This document shows positions 10,795 to 19,384 of a DNA stretch of 64,000 nt, piece after piece. The position numbers and the translations under genes are program-made. The notes under the pieces were generated by a model. The model saw only the letters and a program-made list of their open reading frames with translations, was not told where the DNA came from and did no database searches. Origin of the DNA: Variovorax sp. dw_308 (lineage in GTDB: Bacteria; Pseudomonadota; Gammaproteobacteria; Burkholderiales; Burkholderiaceae_C). The stretch covers positions 496,001-560,000 of the forward strand of contig NZ_JAATOM010000003.1 in assembly GCF_019207085.1 (NCBI RefSeq), in the 5' to 3' direction. The first letter of the stretch is position 1. The number at the start of each line of letters is the position of its first letter.

Positions 10795-12057
10795 ATGACC
10801 GCGCTGTTCGGCATCGCCTGGCGCAGCGCCTGGAACCGCCGCTTCACGCTGGCGCTCACGCTGCTGTCGATCGCCCTGTCGACCTGCCTGCTGCTCGGCG
10901 TGGAGCGCATCCGCACCGAGCTTCGGCAGAACTTCGCCTCGTCCGTCTCGGGCACCGACCTGATCGTCGGCCCGCGCACCGGCTCGACGCAGCTGCTGCT
11001 GTATTCGGTGTTCCGCATCGGCGCCGCCACCAGCAACATGTCCTGGAAAAGCGTGCAGGCGCTGGCCGGGCACAAGGGCGTGGCGTGGGTGGTGCCGCTG
11101 TCGCTCGGCGACTCGCATCGAGGCTTTCCGGTGCTGGCCACCACGCCCGACTACTTCACGCACTTTCGCTACGGCGACAGGCAGCCGCTGGCGCTTCGGG
11201 AAGGCAAGCCCTTCGGCGAGATCTTCGACGCCGTGATCGGCGCGGAGGTGGTGTCGCAGCTCGGCTATCGCCTGGGCGAGAAGATCACGCTGGCCCACGG
11301 CAGCGGCGAGTTCGACGCCAATGCGCATGCCGACAAGCCCTTCACCGTGGTCGGCGTGCTGGCGCGCACCGGCACGCCGGTCGACCGCACGGTGCACATC
11401 GGATTGAGCGCGATGGAGGCCATCCATCTCGACTGGGCCGGCGGCGCGCCGATGCCGGGCGTGACGATCCCCGCGGATGCAGTGCGCAAGTTCGACCTCA
11501 CGCCGAAGTCCGTGACGGCCGTGCTGGTCGGGTTGAAGAACCGCACCGCGGTGTTCGCCGTGCAGCGCTGGGTGGCGAACGATCCCGACGAACCGCTGAT
11601 GGCGATCCTGCCCGGCGTGGCGCTGGACGAGCTGTGGCGTGTCGTCGGTGTCGGCGAGAACGCGCTGCTGCTGATGTCGGCGCTGGTCGCACTGGTCAGC
11701 CTGGGTGGCCTGGTGTCGGTGGTGCTGGCCGGACTCAACGAGCGCCGGCGTGAGCTGGCGGTGCTGCGCGCAGTCGGCGCGGGCCTGCGCCATGTGCTGG
11801 CGCTGCTGGCACTGGAAGGCGGCATCGTGACGCTGCTGGGCGTGCTGCTGGGTGTGCTCGTAACCGCGCTGGGCATCGCCCTGCTGTCGCCGTGGCTGCA
11901 ATCGCGGTTCGGCCTGGCGCTGCATCTGTCCGAACCTACACTCAACGAGTGGTGGCTGATGGGCAGCCTGCTGGTGGCCGGTTGGCTCGCCGGGCTGCTG
12001 CCCAGCATTCGCGCCTATCGCTTGTCGCTGGCCGACGGCCTCTCGCCACGCATTTGA
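10795..12057 (+). CDS. ABC transporter permease, FtsX/MacB class, of the ZrgA-type locus
   Basis: Inner-membrane permease of 420 residues. One N-terminal helix (about residues 18-36) is followed by a MacB-like periplasmic domain with SGTDLIVGPRTG, then three C-terminal helices forming the FtsX domain (RRRELAVLRAVGA between them). The ATG at 10795 begins the conserved N-terminal helix; an ATG at 10748 that overlaps the ATPase stop is out of frame. The gap of 43 bp from the ATPase gene suggests one operon. Expected partner of the preceding ATPase and of the DUF2796 and DUF3299 periplasmic proteins. Confidence 0.9.
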   Translation: MTALFGIAWRSAWNRRFTLALTLLSIALSTCLLLGVERIRTELRQNFASSVSGTDLIVGPRTGSTQLLLYSVFRIGAATSNMSWKSVQALAGHKGVAWVVPLSLGDSHRGFPVLATTPDYFTHFRYGDRQPLALREGKPFGEIFDAVIGAEVVSQLGYRLGEKITLAHGSGEFDANAHADKPFTVVGVLARTGTPVDRTVHIGLSAMEAIHLDWAGGAPMPGVTIPADAVRKFDLTPKSVTAVLVGLKNRTAVFAVQRWVANDPDEPLMAILPGVALDELWRVVGVGENALLLMSALVALVSLGGLVSVVLAGLNERRRELAVLRAVGAGLRHVLALLALEGGIVTLLGVLLGVLVTALGIALLSPWLQSRFGLALHLSEPTLNEWWLMGSLLVAGWLAGLLPSIRAYRLSLADGLSPRI

Positions 12058-12072
12058 ACTGACTTGAACACC

Positions 12073-12672
12073 ATGCCGCGTCGCCTCGCCCTTGCCCTGA
12101 TCATCACGACACTCGGCGCTGCCGCCTGGGCTGGCGACCTCGCGCCTTCGGGAACCAGCGCCGCCAATCCGCTCGGCGGCAAGGCCGTGCCCGCCAAGAT
12201 CGCGCCGGGGCAACCCCGCCTGATCGCCTGGGAAGAACTGGTGCCCAAGGACTGGGACCCGATGAAGGCCTTCAAGGGCATCGACTTCAGCAAGCTCGAC
12301 GACAACGATCCGCGCGCCAACGAGATGCTGATGAAGCTGCAGAAGGCCTCCGACAACGCGCCCACCAACCCCGCGATGGACGGTGTCATGGTCAGGATCC
12401 CCGGCTACCTGGTGCCGCTCGAGGAGAAGAACGGCCAGGTTAGCGAGTTCCTGCTGGTGCCCTACTTCGGCGCCTGCATCCACACGCCGCCGCCACCGGC
12501 CAACCAGATCATCCATGTGCAAACCGCCAGCGCCGACAAGGGCCTGCGCGCGATGGACACGATCTGGGTCACCGGCAAGATGCAGACCCTGCGCAACGAT
12601 TCCATGATGGGCACGAGCGGCTACCACGTCGCGGCGGACAGCGTCACCCGCTACACCGGCGGCGCGAAATAG
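12073..12672 (+). CDS. DUF3299 secreted protein (ZrgD-type locus partner)
   Basis: Exported protein of 199 residues with a signal peptide ending near AAWA-GD. It carries the DUF3299 hallmarks: VRIPGYLVPLE, then VPYFGACIHTPPPP and NQIIHV, where Cys and His could bind metal. Its presence next to DUF2796 and an FtsX-type ABC pair matches zinc-linked loci in other Proteobacteria. The molecular role of DUF3299 is not established. An in-frame TTG at 12064 would add three residues; the ATG is preferred. It is the last gene of the four-gene set. Confidence 0.85.
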   Translation: MPRRLALALIITTLGAAAWAGDLAPSGTSAANPLGGKAVPAKIAPGQPRLIAWEELVPKDWDPMKAFKGIDFSKLDDNDPRANEMLMKLQKASDNAPTNPAMDGVMVRIPGYLVPLEEKNGQVSEFLLVPYFGACIHTPPPPANQIIHVQTASADKGLRAMDTIWVTGKMQTLRNDSMMGTSGYHVAADSVTRYTGGAK

Positions 12673-12796
12673 CGGGCCGGAAGCGCTGCGCCGACAGGGC
12701 GCGGCGGCGCTGGCTGGCAGCCGGATGTCGTCGAACTGCGGACCATCCACGTTGAAAGCTGGGGAGGACCACGACCACACGCATGCGAATGACGCG

Positions 12797-14620
12797 ATGA
12801 CCTCTGCTCCCGCTCCCCTCCCTATCGGCCGCGTTGGCCCCGTTTCCAGGCTCCTGATCCTGGCGATCTGCGCGGGTGCCCTGGCGCTCGGCGGCTGCGA
12901 CAAGCTCAAGGGCGTTCCCAACCCCACCGCGCCGCCAGCGCCTCCACCGACATCCGGGATGGCGCCGCCGCAGGCCGAACCGCCGCCGCAGCCCGTCGCC
13001 GTTGCAGCGCCGGCGCAGCCACCGGCCTACACGCCCCCCAGGGGGGAAGAGCTCGACCAGCTCGTCGCCCCGATCGCGCTGTATCCCGACAAGCTGGTCG
13101 CCCAGGTCCTGGCCGGCGCCACCTGGCCCGACCAGGTCAGCGCCGCCGACCATTGGCTGGACCAGAACCGGACGCTGAAGGCCGGCCCGCTCGCCGATGC
13201 CGCCGAATCGCAACCATGGGACCCGAGCATCAAGTCGCTGACCGCCTTCCGGCCCGTGCTCGACCAGATGGCGAACAACCTGCCATGGACCACGGCGCTC
13301 GGCCAGGCCTACTACAACGACCCGGACGGCACGCTGAACGCCATCCAGGCGATGCGCCAGCGCGCCTCGCGCGCCGGCAAGCTCAAGAGCACGCCGAAGC
13401 TCCGCGTCGCCGCCGCACCGGGTCCTGACCCCTACATCACCATTGCGCCGACCCAGCCCGACATGGTCTACGTGCCGAGCTATGACCCGCAAGTCATCTA
13501 TGGCGAACCCGTTCCCGCGTACCCCGGCTATGCCTGGTCGCCTCCCGTCTACGCGGAGCCGCGCTACAGCAATGCGCAGATTGCCACGGCCGGCCTGCTG
13601 ACTTTCGGCGCCGGGGTGATGGTCGGCAGCGCGCTGGAGCGGCACGACTGGGGCTGGCACGCGTGGAACATGAATTGGGGTCGGCCGGCGCCCTACCCAC
13701 GCGGTGCGCTTCCGCGGCAAGCAATGGCGGTCCCAGAAAGGCCGGCCGTGATCTACAACCGCACAGCCTACGTGTCGCGCTCGGAAACGATGATCCAGAA
13801 CAACACCCGCAACAACTTCTTCAACAACAACGGCGCCAGGTCGCAGCAGATGCAGGCGCAACAGGCGCAGGAACGGCAGCAACAGGCCCAGCTTGACGAG
13901 ATCCGCAAGCAACAGGCGGCGCAACAGGCGCAAGCGCAGCAGCAGGCATCGATGCGGCAGCAACAGCAACAGCAGCAGATGCGCCAGCAGCAGGAGCAGG
14001 CACGTCAACTCCAGACACAGCAGGCGCAACAGGCCAGGCAGGCGCAGGACGACGCTCGACAGGCGCAGCTTCGTCAACAGCAGGCGCAGCAGCAGGGCAA
14101 GCAGCAGGATGCGCAGCGGCAGCAGGTGCTGCAACAGCAGCAACAGTTGCAAGCCCGGCAGGCGCAGCAGGACCAGGCCCACCAGCAGCAGGCCCAGCAG
14201 CTTCAGGAGCAGTCACGCCGCCAACAAGCACAAGCGCAACAGGCCGCCCAGCAAGCGCAGACCCGTCAGCTCCAGGCACAGCAGCAGGACCAGGCACGGC
14301 ATCAGCAGCAGTTGCAACAGCAACAAGCCCAGCAGGCCCACCAGCAGCAGGCGCAGCAACAACAAGCACAACACCAGCAGCAGATGCAGCAGCAAACGCA
14401 GCAACAACAGGCGCAGCGCCAGCAGCAAATGGCACAGCAACAGCAACAGCAGCAACACCAGCAACAGGCTCAGCAAGCCCAGCAGCTTGCCCAAGCCCAG
14501 GCCCGCCAGGCGCAGCAAGCACAAGCACAGCAGTCGCAACAGCATCGTCCACAGGAACAGCAGGCACACGGCGCCCCCGGCCGACCCGGCCAACGCCCCG
14601 ACGACCCGAACAAACCGTGA
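12797..14620 (+). CDS. DUF3300 lipoprotein with a long glutamine-rich tail
   Basis: Envelope protein of 607 residues. The N-terminus is a lipoprotein signal with lipobox LALGGC, the cysteine near residue 34. A proline-rich linker leads to the DUF3300 domain, recognisable from LDQLVAPIALYPDKLVAQVL and PDMVYVPSYDPQVIYG. From about residue 345 the protein becomes Gln/Ala/Arg low complexity for some 240 residues, then a short Pro/Gly end. The ATG at 12797 gives a normal-length signal; an earlier ATG at 12725 would bury it. The function of DUF3300 is unknown. The repetitive tail is prone to length variation. Confidence 0.85.
   Translation: MTSAPAPLPIGRVGPVSRLLILAICAGALALGGCDKLKGVPNPTAPPAPPPTSGMAPPQAEPPPQPVAVAAPAQPPAYTPPRGEELDQLVAPIALYPDKLVAQVLAGATWPDQVSAADHWLDQNRTLKAGPLADAAESQPWDPSIKSLTAFRPVLDQMANNLPWTTALGQAYYNDPDGTLNAIQAMRQRASRAGKLKSTPKLRVAAAPGPDPYITIAPTQPDMVYVPSYDPQVIYGEPVPAYPGYAWSPPVYAEPRYSNAQIATAGLLTFGAGVMVGSALERHDWGWHAWNMNWGRPAPYPRGALPRQAMAVPERPAVIYNRTAYVSRSETMIQNNTRNNFFNNNGARSQQMQAQQAQERQQQAQLDEIRKQQAAQQAQAQQQASMRQQQQQQQMRQQQEQARQLQTQQAQQARQAQDDARQAQLRQQQAQQQGKQQDAQRQQVLQQQQQLQARQAQQDQAHQQQAQQLQEQSRRQQAQAQQAAQQAQTRQLQAQQQDQARHQQQLQQQQAQQAHQQQAQQQQAQHQQQMQQQTQQQQAQRQQQMAQQQQQQQHQQQAQQAQQLAQAQARQAQQAQAQQSQQHRPQEQQAHGAPGRPGQRPDDPNKP
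13851..14560 (+). repeat. glutamine-codon-rich low-complexity DNA inside the DUF3300 gene
   Basis: CAG/CAA and GCG/GCC codons alternate irregularly over about 700 bp, giving QQA, QAQQ and QARQ motifs. There is no fixed repeat unit, so this is compositional low complexity rather than an exact tandem array. Antisense it reads as a long leucine-rich open frame, which is an artefact. Confidence 0.8.
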
Positions 14621-14688
14621 CGCCGCTCCCGTTCAATACGGCCTGGCGCCGGCCGGAATCGCACGGCATTACGAGGCGAGGACGCGAA

Positions 14689-15924
14689 CTATCCCTTCCG
14701 CACGTGTTCCGGCCGCACGCCGATCCCGACCGCATAAGCCGGAATGCCCTGCAGGATCGGATAGCGCTGCGCGAGACGCAAGATCCACGGCACGGTGAAT
14801 CGCTTGCCCTTTTCCGCGGCACCCTCCAGCACCGGCGCGAGCACGCGGTTCTGCACGGCCACCTGCACCGCCTGCGTCACCTTGGCCGGGAACTCGCGCC
14901 GTTCCTGGACCTGTGCCAGCAAGGTCGTGACGGCGTCGGCGTCCTTGTCGGGGTCGGCCAGCACGTCGCGCAGGATGTTGGCGGTGGCCACCGCGTCCTG
15001 CACCGCGAGGTTGATGCCCACGCCGCCCACCGGCGACATCGCATGTGCCGCATCGCCGATGCACAGCAGCCCCGGCTTCCACCATTTCTCCAGCCGGTCG
15101 ACCGTCACGCTCAGCAGCTTCACATCGTCCCAGCTGCCGATCTGGTCCACGCGGTCCGCAAACGGCGGGACGATCGCGGCAACCTCCTTGCGGAAATTCT
15201 CGATCCCGCGCGCCTGCAGCGCCGCGATGCCGCCCTTCGCAATGACATAGGCGCACTGCCAGTAACTGGTGCGATCGATGGTCGCCATGAAGTGGCCCGC
15301 GTCGATGTAGCCGCCCGAGCCGTCCGGGTCGTCGGGGTGCTTGGGCAGGCGCATCCACAACACGTCGATCGGCGCACCGATGTCGCGCACCGTCAGTCCC
15401 GCCGCGCCGCGCAGCACCGAGCGGCGCCCATCGGCCGCCACCACCAGGTCGCAGTCGATCTGCGATGGCCCCTCCGCCGTGACGACCTTGACACCCACGA
15501 CGCGTCCATCGCGCTCGACGAGCCCGATGGCCTCGGTGTTCAGCATCAGGCGGAACGCCGGGTAATGCTCGCTTTCGTCGCGGATGAAATCCAGGAAGTC
15601 CCATTGCGGCATCAATGCGATGAACTTGCAGTGTGTCGCCAAGTGCGAGAAGTCGGCCAGCCCCACCGTCTGCCCCGAGATGTGCGCGCGCAACTGATGC
15701 GCCTCGTCATGCGGCCGGGCCAGGAAGCGGTCGAGCAAGCCCAGTTCGGCCATCACGTCGAGCGTGGACGGATGTACCGTGTCACCGCGAAAGTCGCGCA
15801 GGAAGTCGCCGTGCTTCTCCAGCACGACCACGGGCACACCGGCGCGCGCGAGCAGGAAGCCGAGCATCATGCCGGCCGGTCCGCCGCCGACGATGCAGCA
15901 GCGCGTGGAATCGATGGGCGTCAT
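14689..15924 (-). CDS. FAD-dependent aromatic-type monooxygenase (PHBH fold)
   Basis: Flavoprotein of 411 residues. The N-terminal dinucleotide fold has [12 protein letters not shown] (about 11-22). The middle motif [11 protein letters not shown] and the second FAD motif [18 protein letters not shown] are both intact. This is the p-hydroxybenzoate hydroxylase / UbiH superfamily, which hydroxylates aromatic or quinone-like substrates using NAD(P)H and oxygen. Nothing beside it suggests a specific catabolic pathway, so the substrate is open. It is convergent with the DUF3300 gene, 68 bp apart, and divergent from dodecin. Confidence 0.88.
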   Translation of the reverse strand: MTPIDSTRCCIVGGGPAGMMLGFLLARAGVPVVVLEKHGDFLRDFRGDTVHPSTLDVMAELGLLDRFLARPHDEAHQLRAHISGQTVGLADFSHLATHCKFIALMPQWDFLDFIRDESEHYPAFRLMLNTEAIGLVERDGRVVGVKVVTAEGPSQIDCDLVVAADGRRSVLRGAAGLTVRDIGAPIDVLWMRLPKHPDDPDGSGGYIDAGHFMATIDRTSYWQCAYVIAKGGIAALQARGIENFRKEVAAIVPPFADRVDQIGSWDDVKLLSVTVDRLEKWWKPGLLCIGDAAHAMSPVGGVGINLAVQDAVATANILRDVLADPDKDADAVTTLLAQVQERREFPAKVTQAVQVAVQNRVLAPVLEGAAEKGKRFTVPWILRLAQRYPILQGIPAYAVGIGVRPEHVRKG

Positions 15925-16049
15925 CGGTGCAATCTCCAGCAGCCCTGCCGGATTGGGCCGCGGCGCGGCGCGCCTGTCTGTCGGCGTGCACTGACAGCCT
16001 CTTCGGTCATAAGATGCCCGTGATCAGCTTCCAACCCGACGGAGACACC

Positions 16050-16256
16050 ATGAGCACGCACATCTACAAGCACATCGAACTCACCGGCTCGTCGCCCAAC
16101 GGCAGCGACGACGCGGTGAAGAACGCCATCGCCAAGGCCAGCGAGTCGGTGCGCAACATCCAGTGGTTCGAGGTGCTCGAAACGCGCGGCCATGTGAAGG
16201 ACGGCAAGGTCGCGCATTGGCAGGTGACGTTGAAGGTGGGCTTCACCCTCGAGTGA
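16050..16256 (+). CDS. dodecin (flavin-binding dodecamer)
   Basis: Small protein of 68 residues, the usual dodecin size. It shows the family pattern: [15 protein letters not shown] at the start, then [16 protein letters not shown] with the flavin-stacking Trp at residue 39, ending with the WQVTLKVGF strand. Dodecins form hollow 12-mers that store or buffer flavins such as FMN, FAD or lumichrome in the cytoplasm. The ATG at 16050 follows a GGAG ribosome-binding site. It is transcribed divergently from the FAD monooxygenase gene, so two flavin proteins share this intergenic region. Confidence 0.95.
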   Translation: MSTHIYKHIELTGSSPNGSDDAVKNAIAKASESVRNIQWFEVLETRGHVKDGKVAHWQVTLKVGFTLE

Positions 16257-16271
16257 TCGACAGAGCCCGAC

Positions 16272-17246
16272 TCAGGGCTTGAAGCGCAGGCTGCGGAATG
16301 TGCGCTCGGCGGCCGGGCGGGCCTTGCATTCGACACCGCCGGTGGTCAGGCCGCCGTCGTCGCTGAGCAACTGCATCTCGCTGCTGCCGGGGATGGCGAA
16401 CAGCGCCTCGGGCCGCAGGGTGCCGAGGTCCACCTGCTTCAATTGCACGGGCGCGTCCGCCGCCTGCCCAGACCAGCGAAACAGCGCAAACGTGCCCGCG
16501 TCGGCGGTCGGGCCGGCCACCAGCAGGTAGCCCGTGCTCGTCGTTTCCATGCTGCGCAGGCCGCGCTGGCCCAGCGCCAGCGTGATCGGCGCGCCCCATT
16601 CGGAGGGGCGGCCTTCCAGCACATCGAGCGGATTCAGCAGCGGCATCAGCAGCGCGTCACTGCCAATCAATGGATTGCGAAATCCCACCAGCAGCGGACC
16701 TTTCGGCGTGGCCGCCAGGCTCTCGATGTTGAAGCCGCCTTCCGCCTCCGGCGCGCGTTGGGCTGCTTGCGCCAGCCCCAGCCGCTGCCCTGCCGGCGTT
16801 GCCAGCAGGTCGGCCTGCAGCCCCGCATAAGCCTTGCCGGCCGGCCGCAGCGTGGGCTGCGTGGTCGACAGGTCGAAGTCGGTCGCGAAGAAGCGCTGGC
16901 GTGCCGGGCGCGGCTTGGCATTGCGGTTGCGCCCATGCGAGCTGATCCAGTAGATGCGATTGCCGACCGTGGCCGCGCCCTCGATGTCGGATTCCTCGTC
17001 GCCGCTCCCGAGGAATGCGGCCAATGGCAGCGTCGACACCGGCTCCGGTTGGCCGTGGCGGTAGATGCGCAGGATGTTGTCTTCGTCGCTCGCCACCACG
17101 AAGTGGTCGGGGCCCAGCGCAGAGGCGGCGGATGCATCGCAGGTGCCGCGGTAGACCTGCACCTCCTGCGTCGCCGCCGCGGCTGCAAACATGCTCGCAA
17201 CGCTTGCGAGAGCGATGGAGAAGCCGCGCATCATGAAGCTCGTCAT
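16272..17246 (-). CDS. DUF3616 secreted protein
   Basis: Protein of 324 residues with an N-terminal signal peptide (hydrophobic segment with FAAAAA near residue 20). The body fits DUF3616: HFVVASDEDNILRIYR, a GDEESDIEGAA motif, then ISSHGRNRNAKPRPARQRFF, and NIESLAATPKGPLLVGFRNP. These look like blades of a beta-propeller that could be an esterase-like or phytase-like scaffold, but no function is established. It ends 15 bp from the convergent dodecin gene and starts divergently from the unknown gene at 17364. Confidence 0.85.
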   Translation of the reverse strand: MTSFMMRGFSIALASVASMFAAAAATQEVQVYRGTCDASAASALGPDHFVVASDEDNILRIYRHGQPEPVSTLPLAAFLGSGDEESDIEGAATVGNRIYWISSHGRNRNAKPRPARQRFFATDFDLSTTQPTLRPAGKAYAGLQADLLATPAGQRLGLAQAAQRAPEAEGGFNIESLAATPKGPLLVGFRNPLIGSDALLMPLLNPLDVLEGRPSEWGAPITLALGQRGLRSMETTSTGYLLVAGPTADAGTFALFRWSGQAADAPVQLKQVDLGTLRPEALFAIPGSSEMQLLSDDGGLTTGGVECKARPAAERTFRSLRFKP

Positions 17247-17363
17247 GTGCGGATGCTATGCCCCCCGCATGCCCACCGACTCCCTCGCGGAAGGGATGCC
17301 GAATCGCCCTGGCACGCGCACGCTACCGACACCATTCATCCCATGTTGACGGGCGGCAGTGTC

Positions 17364-18083
17364 ATGTCTCGAAAAAAGGTCCTCTGGGTCGTCCACTATG
17401 ACGATGTGCATGGCTTCCTGGAGAGCGCGCAGCAATACGGCGCCACCGGCGTGGCGATCCACACCGACAACAACGTGCGCAAGGCCATCGGCGTGTTCCA
17501 CGCAGCGGGCATGGCGGTGTACGGATGGGGCCGTCCCTCGGCCCTGCGGGATCCGGCCATGCAGCAAGCGCAGCAGGCGGTCACCCTGTTCGCGCACGGC
17601 CTCGACGGCTACTACGTCGGCCCCGAGGGCGCGCCTGGACAGACCACCTGCGACTGGGACCGTCCCGGCCTGGCCGACTTGGCCAGCCGCTTCTGCGAGA
17701 CCGTCTGCGGCGCGGCCAACGGCCGCCCCTTCGGCGTGACCTCGCACTATCGCGCGATGGCCCGACATCCGCACCTGCCTTGGGCCGCATTCTTCGAGCA
17801 TGCGACGGTGCTGCTGCCGCAGGCATGGTGGCGCGGCGGCCGGGGCAAGGTGGACCATGGCGATCCCGCCGACAACTACGCCACCTCGATCAAGCTGTGG
17901 GAGGCCGCCGGCGCCGAGCACGACCTGATCGTGCCCGTGGCCGGCCCGCTGGACAAGGTGACGGCTGCGGAAATCAACGCCTACGCCGCCAAGGCGACAT
18001 CGGAAGGCGTGGAAGACCTTCACTTCTACGCAGACCAGCCCTCCGTCAAGGCCGCCGTGCGCGCCGCCGTGCGCAGGGCCTGA
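17364..18083 (+). CDS. unknown protein, possible TIM-barrel fold
   Basis: Not recognised. The product has 239 residues, with no signal peptide and no membrane helix. Short strand-like segments alternate with helices (KKVLWVVHYDD, GATGVAIHTDN, GMAVYGWGRPSA, DGYYVGPEG, FGVTSHYR, HATVLLPQAWWR, HDLIVPVAGP, VEDLHFYAD). This looks like a beta/alpha barrel resembling glycoside-hydrolase-like proteins, but that is inference. The chosen ATG at 17364 has a GGCGG element upstream; an in-frame ATG at 17343 would add seven residues and has no ribosome-binding site. Coding quality is good: one long frame with ordinary composition. Confidence 0.75.
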   Translation: MSRKKVLWVVHYDDVHGFLESAQQYGATGVAIHTDNNVRKAIGVFHAAGMAVYGWGRPSALRDPAMQQAQQAVTLFAHGLDGYYVGPEGAPGQTTCDWDRPGLADLASRFCETVCGAANGRPFGVTSHYRAMARHPHLPWAAFFEHATVLLPQAWWRGGRGKVDHGDPADNYATSIKLWEAAGAEHDLIVPVAGPLDKVTAAEINAYAAKATSEGVEDLHFYADQPSVKAAVRAAVRRA

Positions 18084-18116
18084 AGCCGCTGCGGGCTGTC
18101 GGCGGAGCGGGGCCGA

Positions 18117-18332
18117 TCAGTCAGGCGCCTGCATCACGCGGTCGAACTCCTCGTCCATCGGGACGTTGTCGGCATCGAGTTCGCTGGCATCGGTGAGGTC
18201 GATGCCGGTTTCTTCCTCGAGTTCGTCGGCCAGGTCGTCGTCCGACGCCTCCAGGCCATCGCCAAGCATGGGAACGTCAGGTGCGCCCGGAGGCGGCTTG
18301 ACGGTACGGCGGGTGGATGGGGCCCTGCTCAT
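18117..18332 (-). CDS. small acidic protein, unknown
   Basis: Predicted product of 71 residues. A basic, proline-containing N-terminus (SRAPSTRRTVKPPPG) is followed by a strongly acidic C-terminal half rich in Asp and Glu, probably disordered. A good AAGGAGC ribosome-binding site sits seven bases before the ATG, which supports a real gene despite its size. It lies between the unknown barrel-like gene (convergent) and the ZIP gene (same strand, 54 bp upstream), so it could be co-transcribed with the transporter. No function is assigned. Confidence 0.65.
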   Translation of the reverse strand: MSRAPSTRRTVKPPPGAPDVPMLGDGLEASDDDLADELEEETGIDLTDASELDADNVPMDEEFDRVMQAPD

Positions 18333-18386
18333 GTTCGTGCTCCTTGGATTTCCTCTCAGACCCCCAATGGTGCGCCTGATTTGGGT

Positions 18387-19310
18387 TCAAAGGGTCAACA
18401 GCCGTTGAAATACGCTGGCATTCGATGCCGTCGGGCGAGACGCCGCGTGCGCCGCGCCATGGTCATGCCCGTGGCCGGGCTCATGCCCATGCCCGCCGTG
18501 CGCCAGCCGGCTCACGCCTGTGACAAGGACGATGCCGAGCGCCAGCCAGGCGATCTGCGCCACGGTCTGGCGCGTGGTCAGGCGTTTCTGCAATTGCGGG
18601 ATCAGGTCGGCCAGCGCCACGTAGATGAAGCTGCTGCTGGCCAGCACCAGGAAGTACGGCAGCAGGCCGTGCAGCGAGTCGACCAGCGCCCAGCCGACCA
18701 GCCCGCCAAGAGCGGTCATGGTGCCGGCCAGCGACACCTTCACCAGTGCGGCACGCGGGTTGGCCGAGGTCTGGCGAAGCACCACCAGGTCGCCGATGTG
18801 ATGCGGCACCTCGTGCGCCAGCACGGCCAGCGCGGCCACCATGCCCAGGCGCAGGTCCGCGATGAACGCCGAGGCGATCAGCACGCCGTCGCCGAAACAA
18901 TGCACGCTGTCGCCGGTCAGCACGGCCCAGCTGCCGGAACGCGGCGCGTCATCGTGGTGGTGATGATGGTGCGCGTGGCCATGGTCGTGGCCCTGATGCG
19001 CGTCGTCGTGGTCATGGTGGTGTTCATGCCCGTGATGCCACAACTCCGCCTTGTCGAGCAGGAAGAAAACCACCAGCCCGAACAGCAGCATCGCGAACAG
19101 CGTGGCCGGCTCCAGGCCGCTTTCGAAGGCCTCGGGCAACAGGTGCATGAAGGCCGTGGCCAGCAGCGCCCCGGCCGCCAGGCTCAGCAGGTATTGCGCG
19201 CCTTGCGCGCTGTCGTTGCGCTGCACGCCCAGGCGCAGCAGCAGGGCCGCGATCCAGACGCTGCCGATGCCGGCAATCAGGGTAGCGACGAGGATGGCTA
19301 TCAGGTTCAT
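18387..19310 (-). CDS. ZIP-family divalent metal transporter
   Basis: Inner-membrane protein of 307 residues, likely moving Zn2+ or another divalent cation. About eight hydrophobic helices are visible. The cytoplasmic loop after helix 3 is very His/Asp-rich (HHGHEHHHDHDDAHQGHDHG region). The transport helices carry the expected metal-site residues in DSVHCFGDGVLIASAF and LAVLAHEVPHHIGD. A second His-rich segment sits near the C-terminus. The ATG at 19310 follows a terminator hairpin, so the longer in-frame upstream extension is not used. Metal specificity is not determined by sequence alone. Confidence 0.92.
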   Translation of the reverse strand: MNLIAILVATLIAGIGSVWIAALLLRLGVQRNDSAQGAQYLLSLAAGALLATAFMHLLPEAFESGLEPATLFAMLLFGLVVFFLLDKAELWHHGHEHHHDHDDAHQGHDHGHAHHHHHHDDAPRSGSWAVLTGDSVHCFGDGVLIASAFIADLRLGMVAALAVLAHEVPHHIGDLVVLRQTSANPRAALVKVSLAGTMTALGGLVGWALVDSLHGLLPYFLVLASSSFIYVALADLIPQLQKRLTTRQTVAQIAWLALGIVLVTGVSRLAHGGHGHEPGHGHDHGAAHAASRPTASNASVFQRLLTL

Positions 19311-19313
19311 GGG

Positions 19314-19342
19314 TAAAACAAAAGCCGCCCCGAAGGACGGCT
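19314..19342 (-). terminator. intrinsic terminator of the dienelactone hydrolase gene
   Basis: Read on the minus strand, AGCCGTCC-TTCG-GGGCGGCT forms an 8-bp stem (one G-U pair) with a stable tetraloop, followed by TTTTGTTTT. It sits 43 bp after the hydrolase stop and just before the ZIP start codon, separating the two transcripts. Confidence 0.85.
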
Positions 19343-19384
19343 CGTATGCGCTCAGCGCGAATGCCGTGGTGGCGATTGTCGTCG

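Noticed and set aside
10717..12927. 736-codon minus-strand frame opposite the ABC permease and DUF3299
   Set aside because: Gln/His/Arg-rich shadow; the plus-strand genes have clear domains and coupled starts.
12644..14182. Leucine-rich open frame antisense to the DUF3300 tail
   Set aside because: Arises from reading CAG/CAA codons backwards; no start region or domain.
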